Translations under genes and position numbers: made by a program
The notes under the pieces: generated by a model
Told to the model about the DNA's origin: nothing
What the model saw: the letters and a program-made list of their open reading frames with translations, nothing else
Database searches by the model: none
Assembly: GCA_013398275.1 (NCBI GenBank)
Contig: VZSE01006618.1
Location: 832,567 to 896,566, forward strand
Source of the DNA: Promerops cafer
Taxonomy: Eukaryota > Chordata > Aves > Passeriformes > Nectariniidae
Direction: 5' to 3'
DNA: 64,000 nt
Shown: positions 1 to 11,700 of the stretch, piece by piece
How the letters are laid out: each line of letters starts with the position of its first letter
How positions within the stretch are numbered: position 1 is the first letter of the stretch

Positions 1-441
1 GAGAGCACTGTACATGGAAGGAGCATGTCACGATGGCAGAGTTTCTCCGGGCGGTGCCACGTGTGACAAAGAAACATGGGGAGTTTCAACCCTGTTTCGT
101 GGGAGGACTGTGGTACAAGAGAGACTCCTCTCTCCCCTGATGGACTGAGAATTGATTACTTGAGTGTTGGTAACTTGATCGGGACTCCAAGATTGTTTGT
201 CTCACTGTGCTTTGGTGAATTTGGGTGGGAGGAGGAGGAATGGTTTAAAAGGTGTTCACTCTGTTTTCCTGTGTGTTTTTTTCTTGATGTTAGTTTGTAG
301 TTTAATAAAATTATTGTTTTTCTCTCTTTTTCTAAGTTTAAGCCTGCTCTACTCTGTTCCTGGTCACATCTCACAGCAGTTAGTTAAAGAAAATACATTT
401 TCATGGGGGCACTGGCATTGGGCCAGCACCAAACCGTGACA
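1..441 (+). mobile_element. Endogenous retrovirus LTR, 3' part, cut by window start
   Basis: The segment ends in TGACA at 441, the expected CA terminus of an LTR. It carries a polyadenylation signal AATAAA (304-309) 132 bp before that end, followed by a T-rich stretch. GC content is higher than in the intron sequence to its right. The text resembles LTRs I associate with passerine ERVL-like families; this is recall, not a database match. The 5' end is outside the window, so length, target duplication and solo versus full provirus status cannot be judged. It lies antisense in SRFBP1 intron 1. The open frames within it are not viral genes. Confidence 0.6.
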
Positions 442-3417
442 CTTATAAAAGAATGTACTTGAACTTTCTTCAATTTGTGAATGAACACATGTATAGCTGT
501 ATTTCAACAGCTCTTTCCTTTTTGTTTTTTATCTTAGTTGTGTCTGAACACCTAAGGACAAACACAACACTCACGCAGGCTACACCAAGACAACTCAGTC
601 TTTATATAAGCATCTCCAAATATACCTTTACTTCTGTTTGCACTGTGATAAAAGATTCAATAATTACAGGTATAGTTCTGTATAATTACTGAACTACAGC
701 TAAAACTTGAGACGGCAGTTTCAGCCTTCCAGAGACTGTATGTTAGTCTTTGTCCCTAAGTTAAAGTTATTTCCCATGGCTTTTTTGTCTGATTTTTTTC
801 CATTATCAGCCAAGCTACTCATACTTGACTTTGCCATACACCAATCTAAATTCTTAATTCACATGTCCAGACTGCTTTCTAAACGTGCCATTACCTAAAA
901 TGCTGTCCAGCTGAATCTGAGGCCAGGATGTCAGCCCTAAATCTAAAGAGTAGAAGAGCTGAGTGTTGCCGTGTAGAGTATCACAATACTAAGTGCTGGG
1001 ACCCAAAACAATATGAATGAAATTTATCACCTTGAGCTTCATTACTAAGCTCTCTACGTAACAATTTTAATTCTGGACTTCACTTGGCAGGCTGAAAAAT
1101 ATGTGTGCGCACACATCATTCTCAAGATATGGTTTTATCTTGATCCTACCTTTTGGAAAAGAAAAAAAAAAAGAACAGTTCTATCGTAGATGACAAGCAT
1201 TATGCAAACATCAGCTTTTATTATCTAAAACTGGTAGCTTTGTAAATACAGAGAAAATTTTGTCTGCATGCAACTAATTACTACAAATTTAAGAGAAAAA
1301 TTCCCCTGATAGCAAAGTTTTGACATCCAATCAAGTTTGGAAAATTTGATTTACATGTCCCACAAGCAGAAACGACTCTCAGCTCTAAGAATGTGCTCTA
1401 TATAATATGATGTCTTACTAATATTCAACTTCAGCCATTACAGCATTAATGGAGGTACACATTAGAACACCTATTTTCAAAACACTGTATACAGACTTCA
1501 TTTGTATTAGCTTTATGAGCTTTCTGCAGCATAACTCCTTGAGGTAGCTGCAAACAGATATCATTTGTTCACTCAAAAAAAAAAAAAAGGAAAAAGAAAA
1601 GGGGGGTAGACAGATAACTGTATTTGTTGGTATAATATAATATTGATAGCAGATTAGGACTGTAAAAACAGAACAACATAATTTAAGATGCACAGGTTCT
1701 GAAAAAAACCCTAGAAATCTGTAGGGCTCCCATTCAACAGCTTCTGTTTCATACTATTGTATACTGCTGATCAACAAGGATAATTTTTCACATTAAACAT
1801 GAGCTATCTCCCTTTAAACTTGCCCTTATCCGTGGTTGTTGATGATTATGTGCTGCCACCTAGCAAATGTATCCAGAAAGTTTAACTTTGGAAGCTATTC
1901 TGTGGCAAGACACCTGAAATTTCTTAGAAAGCTTTTTAAATTAGGAAACATATTCAAGACAGCAAGAGGTTTTTAAAACGATTCCTTCAGCCTGCATCTT
2001 TTAAGAGTAAGCACAATTGGAGAATACAATTAGGCTTAATATAGACAAACCCTTAAAAAGTAAGACCATATGCAGTGAATATGGAATTGCAAAACTGAAA
2101 TTTTCATTCTACAACTTATGCTTTCCTTTGTTTCAGTGAACACAATGAGTAGAAAATGGTAAGAAATGCTGCATTTTTTTCTTTCCCAAAAACTCTAGTC
2201 TTCACTGTTTTATTTTGTTCCAATTTTCTGTTTTTTATTTCCTCTGCACCCACCCTCCCTCCTTCCCCCATCCAAGTCTTCCTTGGGCAGTAATCAAAAT
2301 GCAGTGATTCCATACAGTAATACAATGCTAAATTACAAAAAAAAATGTGTTTCTTAACCCTTTTCAATCTCAATTTTTCAGTCATGCAGTCACACTGAAA
2401 CTGTACCATGCTATTTACCAGCAGCAAGATGGCTTCCTAAAATTACTGGACCTTGCTGACTGTGGGTTCTGCCAAGACCTTGCTTTTTTCCTGTTATTAT
2501 CTAGGTATAAATTCAATTAGAAAAAAAACCAAAGAAAACATTTATACACTTTTGGCACAAGTCCTACTTGTTAGCATGGAAACAGCACGACATTTTGAAG
2601 CATTTACACTGCTAAAAACAACTTTTCATGAAAAGAAAGTTTAATGAAATGTCTAAACTAATTATTTGTGAATATTGTTAGTTTCTTATTATTTCCTATC
2701 TTATTTCACCTCATCACAACAATAGCAATTTCCACTTTTCACCCTGGGTCCTTAACATTGTACAGCTACCTTAAATCTCTCATTCATCCAGCCACCTAAA
2801 CACTACAACATTTTCATTCTTTGTTTCTTATAAATCAGAACAGTTGGGAGAATATTGCTACATGGAGCACTATTCTTTAGCCAAATTATAATTCAAAAAC
2901 CCCAAAGCCCAACAACTTTTGAGGTCTCCACTCCTTTCCAATTTCTCTGAAATTGGCCAATGAGTTCAAAAGCTCTCAGAAAGGACACAGGCATCACAGT
3001 CCACTATTTGTCTCATTTCCCCAGAGGATTTTCTTAAACATCATCATCCTTCAATCATCACGCCATTAAATGTCCTCTAGTTTCAAACCACCTCATGTAG
3101 TAGACACTGCAGAACAAGTAAGTTTTTTGACACTTACAACTATTTGTTAGCTACTAATATCAAACATAAACCAGTAAGTAATTAAAATAGAGGTCAATTA
3201 ACATTAAGGTAAGTGCCAGTTTATATCACTGAGAAACACTGGTCTTAAGAATATCTGTTCTTCCTGTAAACAAAATGTGAATTGGTAAAAAAAAATTTGA
3301 AATCTATCATCCCAGAATTCCTTAAGATTCCACCATTTAGCAGGACATGGTATTTTATGTTAATTAAAAGCAGAAGTCTTTCTTGCTAGAATTAAAACCT
3401 GAAATATTTAAGTATAG

Positions 3418-3752
3418 TATCACAGAATTTCATAGAATGGTTTGGGTTGAAAGGGACTTTAAGACCACCTGGTTCCAACCTTGCTGGAACAGGCAGGGAC
3501 ACCTCCCACTGGACCAGGTTGCTCCTAGCACACCCAACCTGGCCTTAAACACCTCCAGAGACAGGGCATCTGCATATTCACAGCCCAACACACTCTAGTG
3601 CCTCACCACCCTCACAGCACAAAACTTCTTCCTAATATCTAATCTAAATCCACTCTCTTTCAATTTAAAGCCATTCTCTCTTGTACTATCTCTACATGCC
3701 TTTGAGAAGAGTCTCTCTCCAGCCTTCTTGTAGACTCCCTTCAGATTCTGGA
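3418..3752 (-). mobile_element. CR1 LINE, 3' end fragment
   Basis: The block starts with the reverse complement of a CR1 tail (TCATAGAATGGTTTGGGTTG) and continues through the well-known 3' UTR order: a stretch of the CCTCCCACTGGACCAGGTTG type, then CACCTCCAGAGACAGGGCAT, then CTCACCACCCTCACAGCA. It fades near 3750. This is a 5'-truncated copy, the usual CR1 outcome, inserted antisense to the window's plus strand and in sense with SRFBP1. It has no coding potential left. Confidence 0.92.
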
Positions 3753-5369
3753 CTCAGTAAATCCAGCAAAGACAAGTTTATCAGCTATGTAAGGGTCACA
3801 AGGTTGTCTCTGCAACAAATACCACCATGCCTACCGTATATGGCCTAATGGGAAAAAACCCCTATGATCCCTGTTATTGTCTGCGCAAAGCTGAAGGTGC
3901 CCAGAATAGAGCTGCTCTGTAATTTCCTTTCCCTTAGCAAATTGCAAGAATACACAAGAAATACTATTTAACAGATTGCACTTTCAAAAACTATTCCTTT
4001 AAACATGGTCCTAATAAAATTCCTCCATTTCATCTTATTAAAGATATGGTTTTTACTCTTAAAATATATTCTTACAAGGGCATCTCTGTAACAAATACAC
4101 AGATGGTATCTGCTATAGATATGAAATATCCAGGTATTGGTAAATAATTTTTTTTCATATTTTATTACTAAACACCACAGTAATAAATACAGCTCTGACA
4201 CTTCCAAAAGGACATACGCATAGAAACACAAAACATTTTTTAATCTATTCACGCTAGGTCTCCATCCTACTGTAAGCCAAACTAACCTTCTGTCACTCTT
4301 GAAGAGATGGCATCCAGGATTTCAGTCTCTGTCCTACCTTACATCTCAGATGGACCTATTACTACAGAGTGTCTACTTTTTGTAGAAACTGGTAAAAGCT
4401 ACCTCGTCCAGAACTTTCAGTTTCCTCTTATGTTTCAAGTATAAGATGAAATGACATTTCCCAGTGTCCTTAATGAAATCTTCTAGTCTTTTGTACAGAA
4501 ACTTACCGTACTCTTTTTCTGAAGAACTCAGTAAAATAATGCTTGTATTTTCATCCCTTGTTATATTAGCATTTTTGTGGTGAAAGATTATGAAACATCA
4601 CCTCAATGTGACTCAATCACAAGAAGTTCACACTACAACAATGAATGAAATACCCTCTTCTTCCCTTGGTGATTTACGGGTCAATATCAAATCCCTCATT
4701 TCTGACCTTACAGTTGTTAACAGCAAGAACCAAAAGCTACTGGGTAAATATCTCGATTTCACATGCTATCTAACATTTTCCTGATGAAGAGACTACACTT
4801 CACTAAATACTTGACCAGGAAATCAACTTACAAATCAACCCCTCTCCAAGTTACTATATGCCTAAAACAAAGTAATTTTTGTTCTGTTGATAACTGTAAT
4901 CAAGCTGTTAATTATGCAGGAATTCTGGAAGTGTACAGCGCTAAGTGCAGGTGCTCATACCACACATGCTCAGAAGAACTGCCAGCTATTTTAAACTGTT
5001 GGTGCGACACCTAAAAAGAGGTTACTTTAGTACTGTCAGGCTTACTGTGCACAATGATTTGCAAATATGTAACCAAAACCCATCACAAGGGAAACACATA
5101 TTATTTATACTATAAAGAGGAAAAAAAAAATACTGAAATAAATATGAAACACCAAACTTCTTATGGAATAGGAAAATGTTAGCTGTAACCCATTAATTTT
5201 TCATTTTCAGTTCCTCCATGTCCAAGAAAATAAGGCAGTATCTTTGCCATCCAAGAGACGGGCAGCTGGGGCTTTGGTGGGTCCGCTAGATCACCTGCAA
5301 AACTTCAGTGTGAACACAAACACAGCAAGACAGGCGTGATGAAACTACATACAGGGACAGGGACGCAAC

Positions 5370-6035
5370 GAGGCACACGTGTCGAAATCGCGTGGCACCC
5401 CGCGACAAGTAGCTTAACTTCAGCCGACGGATGTTTGTTTCCATCACAGCTGAGCTCCAGCCATGGGATGCGTTCTCCCACGCCGAGGGACGGCGGCCAC
5501 CTGCGGCCTTCCCTACGGCTCCAGGCAGCCAGGCCGGCTGCACTGAGGGTCGGCCCCGAGCCGGCTCGCTCGCAGGGCGATCCGCCGCGGCTGACCGCCG
5601 CCCCGGCCCTTCCCCCCGCCGGGCCTTCCCCAGCCCGAGCCCCCCCGGCCCGCTCCCACCGGCGCCCCGAGGCCGCGGGTGTCTCACCTCGTTGTTGAGG
5701 TTCAGCACGGGAGCCATGGCGCCGCCGCAAAGCCCCGCAGGCCGCTCCGAGCGCTCCCCACGCCGCCGCACGAACCGAAACCGCGCGCAGGCGCCGAGGA
5801 GCCGCTGCCGCCCCGCCCCGGAGCCTTCGTTCAAAGGTGGGGTCAAAGAGCTTTGATTGGGTTTTGCTTCTGGTGCTCGCGCGGGATGAGCGGCGTGGGC
5901 AGGGCGCGGATCCCGAGCCCGGCCTACCCGAGGCGTCCGGGCCGCTGCTACAGAGCTCGCCTCGCTCCGGGGGAAAGCTGGAGTACCGCAGCGCGGAGTT
6001 GTGGATGGAATCGCCGGCTGGCTAAATCCGGGGGG
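5370..6035. promoter_or_regulatory. CpG island and SRFBP1 promoter
   Basis: This is the only stretch of the window that is strongly GC-rich and full of CpG; both flanks drop sharply to AT-rich sequence. It contains the SRFBP1 start codon. Upstream of it on the minus strand are elements typical of TATA-less housekeeping promoters: a GC box (5811-5820), an NRF1-like GCGCCTGCGC (5785-5794) and a CCAAT box (5856-5860), about 70-145 bp upstream of the ATG. Transcription probably starts between about 5725 and 5800. The right half (5880-6035) has no recognisable exon of a divergent gene, although such islands often fire antisense non-coding transcripts. Longer open frames here on both strands are a side effect of high GC. 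Confidence 0.85.
5688..5717 (-). CDS. SRFBP1: SRFBP1 coding exon 1 (first 10 codons), gene continues off the left edge
   Basis: Seen: on the minus strand an ATG in a strong Kozak context (GGCGCCATGG) opens the frame MAPVLNLNNE. GAG|GTGAGA, a consensus 5' splice site, follows directly and leaves phase 0. The exon lies in a CpG island. The frame stays open upstream to about 5846 but has no earlier ATG, so this start is the natural one. Known: vertebrate SRFBP1 (p49/STRAP) begins with a short variable stretch, then LNLNNE followed by VVKMRKEV, matching both the residues and the junction. SRFBP1 is a nuclear protein with a BUD22-like domain. It binds serum response factor, is implicated in SRF target regulation and in GLUT4 biosynthesis, and its yeast relative Bud22 acts in 40S ribosome biogenesis. 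Inference: the identity rests on only ten residues plus context. The other exons are not present here. Confidence 0.8.
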
Positions 6036-8294
6036 ATGTACGCTTATAAATCCTTAAACTGAAGTAGCCTCTGCCCCCTCGACTGGTTTATAATCTTGGA
6101 AATATTTTGGGATTCTTACTTTTCACGCCTTGTTGCTGCTGAGTGGAACGCGTTACAGGAGTAAACTGTGACCGCTGCCGTTCCTCTGGACCTTGGTTTA
6201 TCCCTACCATGACAAAAAAGCCTCCATTTTCTAAGTGCTTAACAATTTTCAGATTGAGTTTTCCATTTGTGGAGAAAGAAGATTTAGGGTTGTGTAGAAA
6301 CTATAGGTCCCGAAGCTTTGGTTGTGTGAAATTTTATATACATAATTAATTATAAATAGTGTGAAGTGTGGCTGAGCATGTGTATTGGACCGAGTGATGT
6401 CTCAGTCTGAAAAGTTTGGCAAAGTTTCATCAGAACTGTCCTCATCTCTGCCAGTTTATTGTGCTTGAAGGACTTGTTGATTTAAATTGCTACAAATACT
6501 CTTCTATTGAAACTTTTGCAAAACCCTTGCTTAAATATAAGCAAACCTTAGTATGTCTAGAGAATGAATCAGTTGTTTCTTTTTTCCCCCCACATTCCTG
6601 CTGCATTTATCTGCTGCAGTGTTCGAAAGAATTGAGGTCATATTTGAAAATACTTGGGGAAATAGTTTTAAATAAACCGAGTTTTGTTTATACAAGAAAC
6701 AAAAACAAGTAAACAACAAACCAAAACCAAACAAAAAAACCCACCAACCCAAAACCCCCCAAAAACCCCAAAACCAGCAACAAACCAAAAAAACAGTTTC
6801 AGAAATTTACCACCAATTAGCTGGCCCCTGGATGGCACTGTTGTGCCTAGAATTCTACTTTGAAGTCTGAATATTTAAACAAATACAATTGTTGTCAGCT
6901 GTCTCTGTAATCCATTTTATCTGCAGGACCTAGCATTTGGATCTTGTTATATTTTAATGTTTGATTTCTAACTGGTGCTTAGGCATCTCCTGTGAGTGAA
7001 CTGCAGCAAAATCACCCTTGACTGCACCTTTTATCAAGCCTTACATGCAAGTGAGGTTAGGCCAAGCTAGTCCTTTCAAAGCATTATTTTTGAGTTCCAT
7101 TTGGGGTGTTTATGAAGGTGGTGCTGGATGTTCAGTAGCAGTCTGGGTTTTATCTGGATCAGTAAAGAGCCAACTGGAAATACTTTGAACTCATCCCTTC
7201 ATCTTGTAATAAAGGAATTTTGTTCCAACAGGAGCTGAATTTCATTTAAAGTGTATGTTTGCTAAGAGTGCTTTGAGTCTCACTGCAGATGAGGGGTGTT
7301 TACCACAGCTGGTGCTTCATACATTCTGACTTGGACAGTTATATCCAGTTTAGCAAAAGTCAGCCAACCATCATAGAATGAACTTTTCTTTGTAGTACCA
7401 CCAATGTCAGGCAGCTGTAGTGATCTATGTGAGAAGGAGCTGAATTAGACTGTATCTGAGTATAGATTAGTATTGGATGTGATACACACAATGCACATTT
7501 AAGAATTACTGGATATAATGTCACATCTAGGTTGTACTTGTTTGCAGTGAGTGTAAAATTGGATGCAAAAAAATCCAGAAGGAAAGGCTTTCCAAGGAAA
7601 AGAAAGAGCTCTTTCCTTTTGTTTTGATATCTCATGCAAAACTCATCCCTACATATGCCAGTCTTAAGTTCCATTGTGCATCTTAGCAAAGAGAAAGACA
7701 AAAGCAGGAGCGAGACAAAAGCCAGCTGTGGTTCTGTGAATCCAACCAGTGCCAGCCTGGCCTCACATCAATTAAGAGTTGTTCCATCTGTGTAGTCATA
7801 ACTTCAATTTTCCTTTCCATTTCCTCTGAACACTGAAATAACTTGCTTTGAAAGTTTCTTGTAGGCCCTGATGACATACTTCTGGCCCTTCTTCATCCAA
7901 TAATTTTGTTTTCTTCTCACTTAGTTAGTCATTGCTGAAAATAAGTGGTTTATTTCTTTCTCCCTTTTTAAACCTCAGTGGCCTTCCAGAGTTAAGAATC
8001 TTTGTGCCTCATAGCTTCCTTGTTGGCCCTTTGTCATACTATTTTTTGACTTAAATGCATTCTAAGTCAAGATTTTCTTGTCAGCTTGTCACAGTCAGGA
8101 TGCTTTGAGGCATTGCCCCATATAACACTTCTGTACTTTGATGCTTTGTTCTGACATTTCTTCCTGTTGTGTCAGTATTTCACTCCAATATTTTGGCACG
8201 TATTCTCCGTGTTGGAATGCATTTGTCTGAACTATCTTCTCTCCTTTGAGAACAGCTGTGTGTGCACATTGCAGGGCAGCATATATTTATGGGC
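6036..8294. other. Upstream flank of SRFBP1, no gene recognised
   Basis: This is AT-rich DNA between the CpG island and the first CR1 of the desert. The longest open frames (about 100 codons, several without ATG) have no recognisable domain and no flanking splice logic. Apart from the A/C tract at 6711-6794 I see no repeat, RNA gene or clear regulatory block. Confidence 0.5.
6711..6794. repeat. A/C-only low-complexity tract with G-quadruplex motif on minus strand
   Basis: For 84 bases the plus strand is only A and C, apart from one G at 6777. C-runs at 6740-6742, 6748-6750, 6755-6760 and 6766-6769 give four G-runs on the minus strand separated by short T-rich loops, which satisfies the usual quadruplex rule. 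It follows an AATAAA-containing AT-rich stretch, so it might be a decayed retroposon tail, but no element body is recognisable before it. Confidence 0.75.
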
Positions 8295-8736
8295 TACCAA
8301 GATGGTGAAGGGCATAGAGGGGGAAGGCACACGGGGAGCAGCTGAGGTGACTTGCTCTGTTCCGCCTGGAGAAGAGGAGACTGAGGGGAGACCTCACTGC
8401 AGTTACAGCTTCTTTGTGAGGGGCAGAGGAGGGGCAGGCACTGATCTCTGCTCTGTGGTGACAGCGACAGGACCTGGGGGAATGGCCTGAAGTTGTGTCG
8501 GGGGAGGTTTAGGCTGAACATTAGAAAAGGGTTTTTCACCCAGAGGGTGGCTGAGCAGGTTCCCCAGAGAAGTGGTCACAGCACCAAGTCTGATAGAGAT
8601 CAAGATGTGTTTGGACAATGCTCTAAGGCATGTGGTGTGATTCTTGGGGTGTCCTGTGCAAAGCCAGGAGTTGGACTTGAGTGATCCTGATGGGTTCCTT
8701 CCAACTCAGGGGATTCTACAATTCTATGATTCTATT
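8295..8736 (+). mobile_element. CR1 LINE, 3' end fragment
   Basis: A plus-strand CR1 3' region begins near CCAAGATGGTGAAGGGCATA and runs through CTGGAGAAGAGGAGACTGAG, GGTTTAGGCTGAACATTAG and GGGTTCCTTCCAACTC. It ends with the tail ATTCTATGATTCTAT at 8722-8736. It is diverged, with small indels, and 5'-truncated. Short frames on both strands here are LINE debris. Confidence 0.92.
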
Positions 8737-11700
8737 TGTAGGATGTAAGATGTTGCAGAACAATACAGGGGAGTTGAAATGGAAAACTGCTTAAAGAAAG
8801 AGGGGGTTATGGCTGGGTCCTATTTCTCTCCCTTTATCTTGGCACTCTGCAGGTTCATGAGATGTGGTAGCAGCTGTGTAGACCATCTTGTAGCTACAAC
8901 TGGCCTTGGTCCCAGGGGCCATGCATAAAAGTTGTATTTTTGGAATATGTACTGAAATATGTGATTATTGCAGACACTTGCATTTGTATGCTCATTACAG
9001 GTGTAATGAAACATATATGAAGTTTGTTTTGTGTTGAAAATGACAATAAGTAAATTTTAGAAATTTCAATTAATCTTTCATGTTTAGTGAATAAAATTTA
9101 AACTTTAAGACGTTTCATAGAATGAAGTACCAGTAATGTTAACTAGGCACTGAGGACAACAAAAACAGAAGGTTTTCTGCAACTTGTAGTTTCCTACAGC
9201 TTGTGCTTTGACTTTTGCCAGAGGAGTTTCTTTTTACGGATACCAAGACATCTGTTCTGGGCTTGCTCCCTTTATTTTTGTCATGAGAATTTAAAGATGT
9301 GGACACTCATCAAAATGAGTTACCTCCTCCTAATTTCAACCAATCCCTTTCCACCTATAAGGAACAAATATCAGTAGATATACGTTTAAAAATAGCGGTT
9401 ACTAACATGGGTTACTAACATTTTTTTGGGGCAAAAAAACCCCAAAACAACCAGTAAATAATCACTTAACACAAAATTGCTAAAACTGCAGAACCCCTTG
9501 GGAACAAGGAGGCTCCCAAAATGGTGGGGTGCTGCCCCCTTGCTGACTGACCGTATGTAGGGAGACAAACGGAAAATGAAGATAAGAATTCTTATTTATA
9601 TAGGAAAATTATTGAAAAAATATACAATAAAAAATTGTTTCATCCTCTATAAACAAGTTATATGAAATGAGTTGTTTTGACTTCTAAGATAGAATAGAAA
9701 AATTTGCTCTTAATATTGCAGATGTTTTCCTTATTACATTCTTCACTTTTGAGTCTTCATACACACTTACATGTATTACTGTCCTTATGTACACATTAGA
9801 ACACACACTTTGGTGAAATTCATATTTACATCATAAGTGATCATATCCCTCTGTTATTTAAAATTAACATTGAGAATTAACATTGAGATTCCTTCTTAGA
9901 ATCTATTCAACATTCAGCAACACTTTAAGAATTTATATTAAAAAAATCTGAATTTAATGATTATTTTAATGTATATGAAAACAGAGCTTAGAAAGATTTT
10001 GTGGTGAACCTCAACCTGGGATATTAAGTTTAAATGTGTAAAGCACATTTTTTTCCTCTACAACCCATCATAAATGCATCACTTAATTATTCTTATATCC
10101 TATATTTTTCTCTTTCAAGAAGCAGTTCCAGTAGTTCAGCTGACTATTTCAGTTGCTTGCTGTTTGAGGCCAAAATTTTCTCTTATTACATACAGGTACA
10201 GTGTTAAGTAAAAAATAGGATCCTAATGTCTGCTAGATTCCGTAAGTATTATTATAAATTTAAAAAAAAAAATCCCATGAAAGTGTCATGGGTAACTCAA
10301 AACATTCCATATCCAAAAATTGTTACAACCTGATCAGTGAGTTTGGAGCAGGGAAAAAAAAAAACCTCTATGTTTCAGTGCAGAGATGGCTGCTGAATTT
10401 ATGATAGCAGAAAGGACTACTCAAAGGTAAGATTCAGGGGATGAAAAAGACATAAGACCAAGCTCTCTCTGATCCCTTGCAGGAGGAGCACTTGAAAATA
10501 AACTGCAGAAGCACTCTGAAGAGATTCCATGAGCAAAAAATGGACATTAGGTCTTTGTCATGGTGCTCAAACAACAGATGTTCTGGGAAAGATGAGAATG
10601 AAGTGGGTCTGACTCATTCACAGAGAGAGGTTGTTTGAATTCACAGTAAAGGATGCACAGGGAGTGCACACCTGTGATGTCTACAGTTGGAGCTGTAGGA
10701 TGAGACCTTGTACCAAAACCCTGAAAAGGAATTTGGAAGTGGGTGATGGAGCTTAGAAATGGATGGGGAAGGGGTCTATGGGATAGTACTGGAGTGGCTG
10801 ATGGGATTAATGGCACTGTCTGCTGCCTGTATTGCAAAGAAAAAGCTGCAAAGAATGAGTGGGCAAGAAAAGGATAAATTTTAGTATGAAATTTTTAGTA
10901 AGTGGGATCAGGCATAGCATGGAATCATTACTACAAGTGGAGAGGTGTGAGCAGACGAGTACAGGAGAAACTTCTTGGCTAAAATGGAAGAGAATTTCGC
11001 ATCCATAGAGTAATTATAGTTACTTATCTGAAAATGTAAAACAAAGCATCATTTAATTTTACTCTGACAATTCAGAAATTATTTTATTTCAGAGTTTAGA
11101 TTTGGTAAGCATAAATTTTCTGTATAGAAAAGTCTGAAGGTTAAAGTTTGTCTCATCAGTGTTAGGCTTTTAAACAGAATGTTTTATCAGGCAAGAGTCA
11201 AATCAGGATTATTTGTTACTTGCATTCCCTTCAGAGGAATACACAGGGATACTTCCAGAGAGCACTTAAGGCTTATCTAAGGTATTGTTGCTGAGGGTAA
11301 CAGAAGTCTAGGGTGACTAGATTGTTAACCTAAGTACCTCAATTAAAAATTAGGTAGGTAGGATGAATCTTGTCATGGGTGTCGTAGTCGTGATGAAAAG
11401 CTCAGAAATACGGAGAGAGAAACTGGTAGTTACAGACATAAGTCTGAAATTATAAACAGATGTGATTTACTCCAGATATAACAAGGTGATTCTTGAGTGC
11501 TCCCTGCAGGAATTAAAAGCCTTTGAGTCAGTGTCATGTTTCATCAGGTTCATGGACAAAGGCAGCTGGAGAATTAGGGTGTATTCCAGTGGGCAGCTGA
11601 CTGATAAAGATTGCTTTCTATTTTCTTTTCTTCTTGGAACTGGTCTAGGAGTTGAGTCTGAAGCTGAGCAGAATTCGGGTAGGATTCCTCCCTCAGGAGT

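Larger units (their letters stand above)
1..5687 (-). other. SRFBP1: SRFBP1 intron 1 (partial)
   Basis: Everything left of the exon 1 donor should be first intron. I looked on the minus strand for an exon opening with the expected VVKMRKEV-like codons and found none, so exon 2 lies beyond the left edge and the intron exceeds 5.6 kb. The intron holds an LTR fragment at 1-441 and a CR1 fragment at 3418-3752. The stretches 442-3417 and 3753-5370 are AT-rich with no recognisable gene, repeat family or RNA. Confidence 0.65.

Noticed and set aside
1..5200. Search for SRFBP1 exon 2 in the left flank
   Set aside because: No minus-strand stretch encodes the expected lysine/arginine-rich continuation after an acceptor, so exon 2 is taken to be outside the window.
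5286..6062. Several overlapping frames of 60-186 codons on both strands in the CpG island
   Set aside because: High GC removes stop codons. Only the 10 codons up to the donor at 5687 have support; the rest reads into intron or promoter.
9418..9444. TTTTGGGG...CCCCAAAA inverted repeat
   Set aside because: Eight-base homopolymer-like arms are common by chance; nothing else marks an element.
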